A stretch of DNA of 64,000 bases from Alisma plantago-aquatica. Taxonomy: Eukaryota; Streptophyta; Magnoliopsida; Alismatales; Alismataceae. The stretch is taken from NCBI GenBank assembly GCA_963693085.1, contig OY856413.1, forward strand, positions 107,005,501-107,069,500, read 5' to 3'. A program made the translations under genes and the position numbers. Positions 1-11,563 of the stretch are shown here, one piece after another. The notes under the pieces were generated by a model. It saw only the letters and a list, made by a program, of their open reading frames with translations, was not told the DNA's origin and searched no databases. The stretch's first letter is position 1. Each line of letters begins with the position of its first letter.

Positions 1-726
1 TTCTTAGACCTAAAATCACTGCACTCAACACATGTCGTTGGGAACACTTTGACATCATCAAACGCAGTCCTGAAACATGGGTTGTTATAAAGGTAGTGAT
101 TGGGTGGCTTTGACACATGGGGATTTTGAGGGGTGAGTGATAGATATGGGATTTGTCCCTCCTGAGGGAGTTTGATATTCAAGGCCACTTGATGAGTAGG
201 ATTGAGATAGGCGTGTACACACATGTGTGAATCAATATGTGATATTGATGTCATACATATCTCCTTCAATCTACTCTGAGATCAAGAAAGTGAATGAATG
301 TTGACAGGATGACTGTTCCATGCCTTGAGTTCATTCGGGATATCAGTGACAAAGGAATTATACATTCGCTGTAACACCATTCACGGATTGTAGGATGAAA
401 GTTGTTCTCCAACTTTCTACTTTCAGTTGGGTAGCACTGATGTGTGACTAGGCACCGCTCTTTGCTTGTGAAGTCATAAGTGTTATGGACTTTCACTGCC
501 AACGTGAAATGGACCTGTAGGGTCACACGCATAGGATTTAACCTGGAAGAGGAGTTTTGTCCACAAAGCATTGTTTAGATTGATTACTAAAGTAGTTTAG
601 TAGTTCAATTAAACACACAATCAGTCGATGGCTCAATATCATATGGTTCAAGGTGTTGGATGCATTGATTGGAGTATCGGATTGATTGAAATCGCAATTG
701 ACTGATTTTGCCCAACCTGTGCTCCC

Positions 727-1130
727 AACCGATCGGCTCAAGTGTTGAACCGGTCGGCTGAGGTGTTGAACCGGTCAGTTGGAGTGTCCAACCGATCGGC
801 TCATGACCAGGTTGAAACGACCGGTTCAAGGGTTGAACCGATCGGCTCAACTGGTGCAACCGACCTGTTGGGAAAGTCATGTCGGCAAGAATTTTCCTTT
901 GGTTTCAAATTGCCCAATACAATTGGGAATAATATTGGTATTCGATACCAATTGGGAAAGAAACAAGGAAAGTCTTTTTGAGCCGGATTAGGACCATGAA
1001 ACGATCAGTTCAGGGCACCAACCGATCGGTTGGAGTGCCCCAAACGGTCGGCTCAGGTCCAACCGATCGGCTCAATGGCTGAACCGATCGGTTCAGCTGT
1101 GAACTGATCATTTCAGGTTGGGAATCGGTT
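727..1130. repeat. Array of ~13 CCGATCGG-type motifs in copia-like U3
   Basis: About 13 copies of a motif close to AACCGATCGGCTCA or GAACCGGTCGGTTSA occur at irregular 20-30 bp spacing (near 727, 749, 769, 788, 813, 835, 855, 999, 1019, 1042, 1060, 1081, 1100). The core CCGATCGG is a perfect palindrome. The array lies directly upstream of the TATA box, so it could be an enhancer or repeated factor-binding site. The related copy at 49140-49440 keeps degenerate versions. Confidence 0.75.
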
Positions 1131-1216
1131 GCTTTTTGTGGAAAATCTCGAACCCTTCTACTCCTGCTTTTAGTCCTGCATTGCCCGGGATGGAGAACCC
1201 TGTCCCATGACCCTCC

Positions 1217-1226
1217 TATATATATA
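1217..1226 (+). promoter_or_regulatory. TATA box of copia-like LTR
   Basis: TATATATATA lies in a CCTCC...GGGG context about 90 bp downstream of the repeat array and upstream of the leader-like stretch beginning near 1245. Position and context fit the U3 promoter of the LTR. Confidence 0.6.
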
Positions 1227-1788
1227 GGGGTATTGGGGGCTTCTCAAAGTACAACTCAGTGCAACCAGTTGCTCTGCAAAGTTGTCGTTCTCTCTGGTTT
1301 TGGTAACCGAGAGAGAGCCCGAGAAAGTGCTTCCCGCAAAAGGGAGGTGCAGTAAGGGAAGGACAACTGTAGTTGCAACTGGAGGCAGGAGAGTGTGTTG
1401 GCGACTAGTACGTCAACAAGAGGGTGTGACTCCTTCCACTTCCTTGTGGGATAAGGAGAGTGGAGTTCCAGGTGGTCCGTGTGGACTACTACAGAGGCGG
1501 GAGGTCACCGCCGCTCAGGAGGACAACTGCCATCTGACAGTCTGGTAGGAGGAGGATTCGTCAGTCCCGGTGCGACCAAGAGCTGCACAGACTCCGTCCA
1601 AGATCGGAGTTGAAGACCGCACATTGTGCGAGGTATTGTCGCTGAGCAAGCCTCAGGACAAGGTATGATTCCACAAACCATCCTTTCCTAATATATAGAC
1701 ATTGACGCGTTTCCTCGTGTTGGGTTTGGGGGAGAAAATTTTTTGTTTCCGTTGCCTTCTCTGCCTCCCCTAAAACCCTTCAGGATGC

Positions 1789-3150
1789 CCCCATGAAAAA
1801 GGAGACTTCATCTACCCTACAACCCCATACAGTTTGCACAACAAGAACATGAGATGGATATCGATCCATGCAAATGACTGGGAGCATGATGATAGGGCAC
1901 ACATAGATCATCCAGGTCAATCCTAGATAGAATGGGGTGGGCCTCAAGTTCTATAGTCCATCCTACACATGACCTCATTTCACCAGGTGGATAATGTGTA
2001 GGAAGCCTGCAACATTGTTCCCCACTATGAGGGTTTCAACCCAATGAGATCACCTTAACAACCTATTGATGACCCAAGATCTGAGCGGTAAAGCCCGACA
2101 CCTCTAACTAGAAGAAGAGCACTGACCCAGGTTGTTGTATCGATGGGACTTGGGTGTTGAGCACAAAGCCCCCCATCCATACTTCCCTTCTACTATGACC
2201 ATCACTATAGACCATTCAGATATGAATAAGGAAATTGTTTCGGTGACATTGCCTTACTTCATACAAGAGGTTGACAATGATGACCAAGCACACTATCCTA
2301 GGGTTGTATCCAACATCGATGAGATTTCCTGCATCACCAATGAATACTAGGGCATATGGACAACCTAGAAGAATTAACTATCCAAGAACAAAGTCATTCC
2401 TCCAATCAAGGACACAATCAACATGATGCCTACTCCTGTTGTCAATAAGTTGTGTCCTAAGCACTCAGCCACTAGTAAAGGAATCACACATCATCCATAT
2501 GAGTGCATTGCCAGATGAAAATTGTCAAACCAACCCCAGAAGTGGTGGAGACACCACCTAAAGCAGAGGGCTAAATTCTCCCTATGTATGCCCCAGTTGG
2601 CCCAACAAAGATGACTCGACATTGCATATGTTGAGGTCATAGAAGAAGACTATAGTGTCATGTGGGATGACTATGAAGATTCTTATGACTTGATTGAAGT
2701 ATGTAGTGTCAACACCATATTTTATGCAAGGTTCATGGAAGTACCACAAATGCTCATCAGTCTTCTCCAAAATGAAGAAGTGGTTCAGAACGGGTGTATG
2801 GATAGTGACATCCTGAGAACTAGGTATTCCTCCACACCCAAAAAAATCCCACTAGAAGATAAGAAAACAAATGTTGGAAAGATTCTAGAGTTGTTGTTTT
2901 TCCACACTATGCCACATCCCCACTTGCCATTGCAATATCCAAAAATTTTGCAAATGATGCAAAATCCAAAAAAGTAAAAAAAAATGAAAACTCAAAAAGA
3001 TCTGAAGATGTGAAGGATCTCTGAGAGTTTTCCAACTACTTCACATAGGTGGCATAGATCTACAATGATGAAGATGTTGAGTTTCAAGATGTCCCTATAC
3101 TAGAGTATATGTTAAAGGAGCATCAACCCTTCATATCAAAGTCAAAAAAA
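1789..3150 (+). pseudogene. Degenerate gag/protease region of Tat-lineage element
   Basis: Upstream of recognisable reverse transcriptase on the same strand. Short open stretches remain, for example 2660-2977, but no gag or protease motif survives. The tail (about 3080-3230) reads in broken frames like the acidic linker before Tat reverse transcriptase, including PQNIKEKLIEILHHYFYVF, which resembles the 'LPENVKEKLTALLHEYSDVF' type of Tat pol. Placement is by context, and the 5' LTR of this old element is not identified. Confidence 0.4.
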
Positions 3151-4450
3151 AATACGCTCAACCTCAGCTCAGTCTCTGAGCCATGCAAAGTCAAAAGTAG
3201 GGCGTGTCTTCCTCAAAACATTAAAGAAAAACTAATAGAGATTCTACACCACTACTTCTATGTGTTTTGCCTTGAGCTACACTGACATGGCCAGGTTGGA
3301 TAGAGCAGTCCCTATGAATCGACTACCCATCAACCCTGGTGTTCACCCCATGAAACAGAAGGCTAGATGGCTGTGGCCAGAATGGATCCTCAAGATCATG
3401 GAAGAAGTTCAAAAACAATATAGGTGGTTTCCTAAAGCCGACCAACTATCCTACATGGCTAACCAACATTTTTCCCATTCTAAATAAGGACATTGAAGTA
3501 TGGATGTGTGTGAACTACCATGATCTCAACAAGGCATCTCCAAGAGATGACTTCCCGCTTCCACACATTAACATACTCATTGACAACACAGATAGCCATG
3601 AGTTTATCAGCTTCATGGATGGATTCTATGGCTATAATTAGATCAAGATAACAAAGGAAGACAAAGAAAAGACCACCTTCTACACATAATGGTGAATTAT
3701 ATGCTACCAAGTCCTAGATTTTGGTTTGAAAAATGTTGGAGCTATATTTTAAAGGGTAATGGTTGCCCTCTTTCATGACGTGATGCACAATGAGGAGACG
3801 ATGTACATATATGCCATGATTTCTAAATCATAAAGTCCTATAGACCACATCACCAACCTCGAGAAGTTGTTTAAATGATTGTGACAGTTCGTCATGTGCC
3901 TAAATCCTACCAAACACACCTTTGTGTGTGTCTAGTAACTGACTGGGATACATCATCATCTAGAGATGGAACAAAGTAGATCCTGACAAAGCATGGGCCA
4001 TCCGAGAAATGCCTTCCCCCAGAATTTAGAAGGAGATACGAGTCATGCTCAGACCTCTCCAATACATAAAGTACTTCATTTCAAACGTCACACTTGTATG
4101 TGAGCCAATATTAAAGCTGCTAAAGAAGAATAGTGATTTTGGATGGAATGAACAATATGTGACCGAAATCCAAAATCTTAAAGATTATCTTGCCAATCCC
4201 CTAGAGTTGAGGTCAACCATTCCTAGATTTCCTCTCATTCTACGTCTATCTGTCTGTGAGAGATAAATGGGAGAGTCTTGATCTAAGCAACCACTAAAGG
4301 TGAGCATGCTATCTGCTACTTATTCGAGAATCTCAATGAAATAGAGGCTCACTACACTATGTTAGAAAAATGTTTTCTGGTCCTAATATATCCAATGAGG
4401 TAGCTACACCACTATTTGATGACATATCATCTACAGCTAATCACCAAGCA
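3151..4450 (+). pseudogene. Decayed Ty3/gypsy (Tat) reverse transcriptase
   Basis: Would copy element RNA into cDNA. Landmarks seen in order across several frames: the pre-RT segment ending MNRLPINPGVHPMKQKARWL (about 3315-3370); NYHDLNKASPRDDFPLPHIN (about 3510-3570); FMDGFYGYN (about 3614-3640); GLKNVGAIF (about 3725-3750). The catalytic YxDD box should fall near 3805-3830, but the sequence there reads YIYAM, so both catalytic aspartates are lost. The thumb/connection segment (4045-4266) includes PLQYIKYFISNVTLVCEPIL and ends before the RNase H. Stops and frameshifts are frequent, so this is an old, dead copy. The Tat lineage is inferred from wording and the domain that follows. Confidence 0.8.
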
Positions 4451-5110
4451 TGATCCACTTTGATATCTATGTGATCGCCCAATTCTGACTGGGCATTGTG
4501 CTAAATGGTAGGTGATGTTGTCAAAAATTGACACCACCTATCTCCCCATGAAGGTTGTCAAAGCACAAGACCTCAGAGATCAGCTAGTAGATTCCCCGCT
4601 ATCATGAGAAGCTACTTATAAGTACAAGTTCCTAGATGAAGATATAGGGATGATCACCCCACCAGATATGGGGATCCCTTCATATGCTGACATATGGACA
4701 ATCTTCTTTAAGGGATCCATAAACTGAAAAGGAGTCAGAATAGGCGTAGTCTTGCAAAACCCACATGAAGATCAGCTACCAGTGGCCAAAAGGTTGGAAT
4801 TAGACGCCATCAATAATGTGGTCAAATACAAAGCATGCATTGTAGGTCTCTAGCTTGCCCTACAATAAGGGGCATGATGACTACATGTTTACAGTGACTC
4901 CCTCCTCATCATCTCTCAAGTCTAGAACAATTAGAGAATGCATCATCAAAACCTAGTACCATACCTAGAACATATGTATTCTCTGGCTCACAACTTTGAG
5001 CATATCTCCTTCCACTTTAGCAGAAGAGAGAACAACGCCTTTAGTGATGCACCGACAACCCTTATTTCATGCATCGACATCTAGGAAAGACAACCTTATC
5101 TCTGGAAGTT
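4451..5110 (+). pseudogene. Decayed RNase H region of Tat pol
   Basis: Broken reading frames give FKGSIN.KGVRIGVVLQNPHE (about 4710-4770), LELDAINNVVKYKACIVGL (about 4795-4850), VYSDSLLIISQV (about 4890-4925) and HNFEHISFHFSRRENN (about 4990-5035). These match the archaeal-type second RNase H (aRH), which among plant Ty3/gypsy elements marks the Tat/Ogre lineage: the E in LE(L/A), YSDS and the NxxAD-like end. Several stops interrupt it. The lineage call is an inference from these motifs. Confidence 0.7.
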
Positions 5111-5499
5111 GAGGCACATACTCAACCATCTTACTACATTGTCATTGGCAATTCACCCAATGATGAAGAAAGAGCTTGGTTCCATGACATCAAGATGTAT
5201 CTATCAAATCTATCAAACCAAGTCCTTCCCAGGAAACCTTTCCCAAAGAGAGAAATTGTCATCCAAGCAATAAGTTGTGTAGTATATTGTAGGGGTTGAA
5301 CAACTATACCACATATCTTACAACTAGACTCTTCTTTGATGTGTTGACAAAATAGAAATGAAATATCTAATGAAGGACACCCATGTTGGGTCATGTATCA
5401 CACACATGAATGGAGTTATGCTAGAAAAAAATATATAGCTCCTGGGGTACTATTGGAACACCATGGAAGCAGACTATGGTAAATTCATCTGCAAATGTC

Positions 5500-5801
5500 A
5501 AGCCCACCTAATCCATTGAGACTATATCCACTCACCTACAAATAAATTCTACAACATGGACATGCCTTTCCCATTCTTAGTGTGGGGTATCAACCTGATC
5601 GAAAAGATCAACAGTAAGGTGTCAAATGGAAATTGCTTCATCCTTGTCGCAATTGATTACTTTACCAGTAGGTTGCAGTGGTTTCTATCACTATGCATCA
5701 ACCCAGTATGTCATCAATTTCCTCTAGAACAACATCAGAAGATGGTATGGGATACCACGTGAGATCATTTCAGATAATGGAACAAACTTCATCACCAAGA
5801 T
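5500..5801 (+). pseudogene. Integrase core, 5' part, of the Tat element
   Basis: Frames give PFPFLVWGINLIEKI (first catalytic block; the usual W-G-x-D has N at the Asp position), GNCFILVAIDYFTS, then EIISDNGTNFITKI, which holds the second catalytic Asp (5762-5801). The reading is cut exactly where an LTR begins at 5802 and resumes at about 8703 with sequence that follows on in the integrase family. One pol gene was therefore split by a later insertion. Confidence 0.8.
5797..5801. repeat. Left TSD of solo LTR (AAGAT)
   Basis: AAGAT directly precedes the TGTAAC start; AATAT (8703-8707) directly follows the TTACA end. Four of five bases match, consistent with an old 5-bp duplication that has since mutated. 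Confidence 0.6.
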
Positions 5802-7111
5802 TGTAACGAACTGAAATCTAGGTATATTCTTAATCTATCAATTTTCCTATTTTTTTCCTATCCTTTTTGTCCTTGATGTTGAATTTGTGGAATTATTAGT
5901 GGTTTAGAGCATATTTGATCATATTTATTCCAATGTACTAGTTTATGCACAAATAACTTAGTTAGTGACTCAATCAGGGTCGAAGATGCAAAATTACCAC
6001 TTAAATGACATATTGTTAAAATAAATTTTGTTCTATAACTTCCCTTAGCCTTTTGGAGCAAGGAAGAGAAAGAGGAATGAATAATAAGGATTTAAACATG
6101 ATAATGTAGCATTAAATAATTTAATGTGACAAGTAGTGATAATAATGTGTAAAGGATATAAAACTCATAAAAGGGAAGACTCATTGGATAAAAATAAGTA
6201 TAGATCCAAATTCCTCAGGTCTCAGTTCACTTGACTGACAAGTTTCACTTTATTTGCATAATAATAAATGTCTTAATTCAATTTGTAAAAAAAATTGTTG
6301 TAAAGCCAAAAATTAAATGTCTTCAAAAGTGAAAATAAATCTCAAATTAGAAATATACATGTGAAAATTTGCCTAAGGGTAAACTTTCATCTAATTTGGA
6401 TAATCTTTAATGTTCATATGTAGATTAGGAGAAAAAAAAACAATAATTAAAGCCCAAAATATTAAATAATTTGTTAAATAATACCAAGGGATAAAATTAA
6501 TGGCAAATTTGTGTTTCACAAGTTTAAGTTTGCTTTAGGGTGAAGTTTCACATTAATTGGTGGTTTCTAGATGTCTCTAACTTATGAGGAAAGAGAAAAT
6601 ATGGTTTACTTCAAAAGAATTAAATAAAATACTTACAAACTCCAAAACTGAAAATTAATTCCAAATTTGGATTATAGATATCCAAATTAGGGTAGATATC
6701 AATTTTCATTTAGTTTGTAGTTTGTTTGCACCCTCAATTGAAGACAGAGAAAAAGAGAAACAATTTTAATCAACAATTTATGAAAAATCGAATTAAGAAT
6801 ACATTTAATGTGTCACACGCCGTTTGTAATTTTGCATGAATTATCATTCGTTGGATCTGGATCATACGACTTGCATGTCATCATCAAGCTCATGTCTAAA
6901 TAGGAAATCGGTGCCAGTTTCAAGTGATTTTCAATCTCGATTTTCTCTCTCTACACTCAATCCTTTGCAAGTTTTTTACTCCTATAGATTCATCATTGGA
7001 TTCCACACGCATTGATCCATTATTTGTGATATTTTGTCAAGTTTTTAGCAAACTCCCAAATCTCAAACATCTTCACGACTACTTTCCCATCCTTTGTTTT
7101 TCACAATCACA

Positions 7112-7113
<2 letters not shown>

Positions 7114-7167
<54 letters not shown>
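7114..7167. repeat. (TA)n microsatellite
   Basis: An uninterrupted run of about 27 TA dinucleotides within the solo LTR. The long hydrophobic/tyrosine-rich open frames across it are compositional. Confidence 0.97.
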
Positions 7168-7171
<4 letters not shown>

Positions 7172-7773
7172 TTCCCCGACCTTAGGATGCCTTGCTCAAC
7201 CTTCCTCTCATTCCAATTTCCATTGAGTTGGCGTGGCTAGCTAGCGCCAATTGGGAGTTCTTTATGGCTTTGTGTCTACTTGACTTGGCACTTGGCATCA
7301 CCACAATTTCGTCACATTTGGGGGTTAGTACCTTAAGGCTTTGTCTTTCTTTCCATAGCATCAGTTCTTTGATTGGTCTTGTTTTGTGGTTTGGCCCAAA
7401 TCACGGCCATGTGAGCAGCTTCACTACTGGATCCATGGAGCATGGGTGAGGAGAAGAAACTCCCACATGATTTCTACGTTCTACCCTATGTTATTCCTCG
7501 TTCTTTGTGTTTTCTCGCTAGGGGTAATATTCTACTTTCGCCCCTCATTTTTTTTGCTTTGTATATTTTCTTGAACAAAAAAACATAAAGAATCCATTTG
7601 TTTAGGTTTTGTGACCAAAATATGAGGTTTTCTAAAAAGGTATAAAATTAGGGTTTCTTTACACATACATGCATTATAAAACCCTAATACATGTGAATAA
7701 ATTGAAATTAGGCAAAAGTAATCTTGGAATCTTCTAAGTTGGTGGAAAGTTATAACTAGGACTCTCAATTCAG

Positions 7774-8350
7774 GTATGTGCATATTATCCCTTAAGTTGG
7801 GCATTTTTGATAACCAAACCCTAATTTCCTAATTAGGCATAGACTAAAACCTTTGTTCATGTTATTTCTCTTTTTGGTACAATTACTTCAATATTTACTT
7901 GGGTCTTGAACCCCACCTGCAATATTTCTATTATATAAACTTGACATATGATTTTTTTGAGCATGATGATTGATTTGACTTATTATATAATGTAGTGGTG
8001 CTTATGTACAACCTCCCATGGTTGGGCATGAGTTATTTTTCCCAAGGGAATGTGTTACTCTCCCAATATATATAAATATTTTGTAGGTGATTGCGAATGT
8101 GTTACTCTCCATTCACCTATTGGTTGAGGGTTGGTAGGTGCCTCAACCCTACTTAATTAATGTAGTCATATTATTAATCATGCATGTTGCTTCCTTATTA
8201 TTTGTTATGGCAAGAATCTAATATGTTATGTGCCTCATACTTTTGACCCTCCTTGTTTCTTGGCTATTCTACACCCTTTATTATCCTTGTTGTTCTTATT
8301 CTTGTTCTTATTGTTTATTTGATACATACCTTGTTTTCTCCTCTTTTTAG
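7774..8350 (+). other. Intron-like module in solo LTR
   Basis: Donor CAG/GTATGTG (GT at 7774-7775) and acceptor CTCTTTTTAG/GTGATC (AG at 8349-8350) bound 577 bp, exactly the length of the corresponding module in the LTR at 10.9 kb. A perfect 8-bp hairpin, GGTTGAGG (8122-8129) with CCTCAACC (8141-8148), lies inside, with loop GTTGGTAGGTG. The splice sites are seen as consensus matches; that splicing happens is inferred. Confidence 0.5.
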
Positions 8351-8702
8351 GTGATCTCAACCACCCAGGCCTAGGAAAAAGAGTGGAACAAGACCAAGGA
8401 GGACTTTCCCATGAGTATATTCAAGGAAACTTTGCTAAGATGTCTAGGTTGCTACTACTAGATTATGTTGTTTTCCTTTCTAGTTTAGTTTTCATGAAAC
8501 CCATTTGGTGAAATTGGATTAAACTCATGTAATAACTTAGTCTTTTATTTTGACTGCTACTGTTGACATTTTTGTATCTGAATCATGCTTATTTAAGTAG
8601 AATTATTATGCATGCATCCTTCATTATCTAAATTACATATTAAAGATGGACGTTGTGTATTTTCCATTAAATTTTTGTAAGGGGTAATCTCACCTCCTTA
8701 CA

Positions 8703-9020
8703 AATATTGTCAACGAGTACCTAGACTCTTTGGGGATCAAAACCATCGAGTATTTCCCTATCAACCATAGATGAATGGAGCTGCGGAAGATGCTAATGAA
8801 AAGTTGATCAAGATTCTAAAGAATATTGTCAACTCTCATGCCAAATGGACTGAACACCTTTTAATGGCTTTGTGGGCCTACCACACTTCCATCAGAACTT
8901 CGATAGGGGCAACACCATACTACCTAGAGTATGGGATGGAAGCATTCCTACCAGTTGAAATTCAGATCCCTTTGGTCCTCATACTGCAACAAGACAATAT
9001 CCCAAAGAGTGAATGGCTTT
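8703..9020 (+). pseudogene. Integrase core, 3' part, of the Tat element
   Basis: Resumes after the solo LTR: NEYLDSLGIKTIEYFPINH, then MNGAAEDANEKLIKILKNIV with the third catalytic residue region (GxxExxN), WAYHTSIRTSIGATPYYLEY and GMEAFLPVEIQIP. These match the DDE core end and the conserved YG.EA.LP.E block of Ty3/gypsy integrases. The frame closes at a TAA near 9020, and only fragments of the C-terminal domain can be read beyond. Confidence 0.85.
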
Positions 9021-10925
9021 AAAACCCAGTTTACAACCTCAATTCTCTTGAGGAATGAGGGGCAAAAGCCCTACACCATGTAGAGTGCAATCAAGCAAGC
9101 ATGCACCTAAAGGATATGGATGGAGATATTCATCTGCATCACACAAAAACCAGTCTTGTCATACGATATTGTTGCTTATCATACTTCCACAATAAGAAAA
9201 CCTCGTCTAGAAAGCCATGAACTAGAGCTAAAAGCTCCCACTCTTCTGAAAAACACCTAAAATCTACTTAAACACCTAACTGTGTATTGCCATCCACCCT
9301 GAAGTGGAAAGGTCAAAGTAGAACCTAGGGACTAGGATGGAAGGAGCACAACTATTATCCTAAGTCTCCAATGCTCCACCAACCTAAAAGTAACTCCTTA
9401 AAATAGGTTGAACCAAAATCAAGTGCACTTAAAAATGACCATGGTTTCTGATCAAGCTAGGAGAAACCCCATGATCAAGCATGAGTATGGTAGAAGCTAT
9501 GAGTCCCCAAAGGCAAGTCATTTCGAATTTTCACAATTGACATCCTGGCCTTGGGAGATGCTATAACATGTACATTTTTTGGGCTTAATCTAAAAGAGAA
9601 GGACCATTGGGAGGAGGTCGACCGTTGAAACTCTTTGTAACTACTCTCACCCCTCTACAATAAGAGGTGGGACCAAGATTTATATACACTGACCCAAAAG
9701 CATGAGATGGGAAACCATCACTAGGAAAACCCCATTCATTCCCCACAAAACCCTTGGCTCACCCTAAACATAAATGTCCATGCAAAAAAACTTAAAAAAA
9801 GACTCACAACCAATGGGCATCTCAAAAGAAAAATCAAGAAAGCCCTTTAAATAGGATGACACATGCTTTTAGTCGATCGTTACTCTAAAGCATGTCGGGA
9901 GTAAAGCTCACTGGGATGTCTCTGACATCTGGCTCCTTGGCCCAACTAGGTTGGGACTCGCCACTTACACACCTTTTACATGGCATGGTTTTAGGTCTTA
10001 GTGTGACACCGAAGTCCAATAGAACTTCTTCCATCTTCCCCCCTATAATGAGGACCATCCTCAAAATACAAAAGACCATGGACATTGAGAAGGAGGAAAC
10101 ATCTATCAACAGATTAGGATGAGAGATAGATTAAAGCACTTCGGGTCTCAATCTCCTAACTTCATTCAAGGAGGTGGACGAGAAGGAGGTGACCCAACAT
10201 ATGGAAACCTATAGCTATCCATGGAGTCTTGAAATGCATAAATAGGAGTTCTAGATTGTCCCAATTGGATAGTTTGTTAGAAAGGATCTCATAAACACAT
10301 GCACCTCAAGAACTTGGGTCCAATGCACATTTCCAAAAACATCATGGATGGTGTACCCCTATCTGGTTCCACATATTATGAATCAAAGATTTCATTCCAG
10401 AATTAAAAAATCATTACAAAAACTTTTTCTTGTCATGCCAATACAAAAAATTAACAAAATAAAAAGACGCATCATTGTGATTCTCCAAAAGGATCACAAG
10501 TCACTAACAATGTAGGTGTTGATACAAGCCATGCTAGGTACTCAAGAGAGTAGTCTTGATCCACTAGGAATTAGTCCCAAATCAACCTATTTCGAGGCAA
10601 CCACGTCGCTACTACCTTCTCGTGAACTTTTCAAGAATCTAGCATTAGTTTCTTAAAAAACAGAGGAAGAGATTCAACTTGATACAAACACTACTGATGA
10701 TTGAACTACCGCAACACTGACACATGGTGGTATGAAGGCAGCTCTCCAAACTAGGCAAGATGATCAACTACTAAAAAGCAGGCATTGCTATGTTATATGT
10801 TGAATTATCAAGGTAGAACTCCATCCATCCCCAATGAACATTTGAAGTTGTCAAACCAGTAAGCTAATGAGCCAAGTCTCCACAAAGCTGCAAAGGCTCA
10901 CCCACCTGAATGTGCTTTGACAAAA
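9021..10925. other. Degenerate 3' region of the old Tat element
   Basis: No intact gene. The first ~400 bp hold fragments of the integrase C-terminus in shifting frames. Small open frames at 9885-10122 lie on both strands over the same bases and show no recognisable domain. On the minus strand from about 10700-10930 a coding-like stretch (HIQVGEPLQLCGDLAH) would run on from the minus-strand frame at 14342-14644 if the solo LTR between them were removed. Confidence 0.4.
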
Positions 10926-10930
10926 CTCCT
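10926..10930. repeat. Left TSD of solo LTR (CTCCT)
   Basis: CTCCT here and at 14273-14277, immediately outside TGTTA...TAACA termini. A perfect 5-bp target duplication. Confidence 0.9.
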
Positions 10931-11534
10931 TGTTAAAACACTGATTTTGGGTTCAGTTGCCGAGAAATGTAATTTCTCATATTAAGGATATTTAAAAAAA
11001 TAATGATATAATGTATTTGGAATAAATGGATTTTGTTTACAATAGCCTTGATGTTTGTGTTGTGGGCTTTATTGGCTATTGGGCTCAAATAACAAGAAAA
11101 TTCAATTAGTGAATGAATAATTAAATATTTGAGAAAAGAAACATGTGGAAACCTCTAGAAGGAAAATCCAAAGAGGGATTTCGTGCCTCTTGGGTTCCTT
11201 GGGTTCCAAGGAGTCCAAAGTTGCATAAAGAGTGCAATACAAAAAGAAAAGCTCAATTAAGTATTTCTTTCTTAAGAAAGAAATTGAAAATAATGATAAA
11301 ATGTGGAAAATGAGTGGAAAGAGGCATAAGTGAGATTTCTTGGTGAATTTTCGTATCCATGAGATTGATAATATCAAAAGGAATGCCAATGAGGAAAATA
11401 AAAGAGAAATAAAGAGAAAACTTCAAAAAGAGTTATTTTAATAATAAATAAACATGATAATGAAGAAATAATGCATATAGATGCATCTAGAAGGATAATG
11501 AATATCCAATAAAAAGGATTTCAAAATAATAGAG

Positions 11535-11563
11535 TTTATTGGGATCCAAGGAGTCCCAATAAA
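11535..11563 (+). other. 10-bp hairpin in U3, covarying between LTRs
   Basis: TTTATTGGGA (11535-11544) is the reverse complement of TCCCAATAAA (11554-11563), with loop TCCAAGGAG. In the related LTR the same site has TTGGGG (21741-21746) and CCCCAA (21756-21761) around an identical loop, so the A-T pair became G-C on both sides. Confidence 0.65.

Larger units (their letters stand above)
1..1788 (+). repeat. Copia-like LTR, copy A (5' end outside window)
   Basis: Non-coding. The first ~540 bases, read as reverse complement, match 49501-50060 closely, so this and the minus-strand copy at 48.5-50.5 kb are one LTR family in opposite orientations. Orientation here is plus: a TATA box at 1217-1226 lies between a repeat-rich U3 and a leader with AAG/GTATGATT at about 1660. 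The homology with the other copy fades after GTTTCCGTTGCCT (about 1760), so the right edge is approximate. The copia assignment rests on the other copy, whose start (TGTTGGTATGTATGCCC) resembles Angela/SIRE-type LTR starts. The left end and a TSD lie outside the window, so solo versus element-bound cannot be decided. Confidence 0.6.
5802..8702 (+). mobile_element. 2.9-kb solo LTR inserted in the Tat integrase
   Basis: Begins TGTAACGAAC and ends CTCCTTACA, so the termini are the inverted pair TGTAA/TTACA expected of an LTR. Integrase sequence lies on both sides and a 4/5 TSD flanks it. No internal domain, primer site or second LTR is present, so it is best read as a solo LTR left by LTR-LTR recombination. 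A long TA microsatellite sits inside. Near its 3' end it has the same intron-like donor/acceptor pair and hairpin as the other LTRs in this window, which supports plus orientation and a Tekay/Del-type affinity. Confidence 0.78.

Noticed and set aside
6924..7226. 100-codon frame with a run of YIYIYI
   Set aside because: It is translation of the TA microsatellite; no domain on either side.
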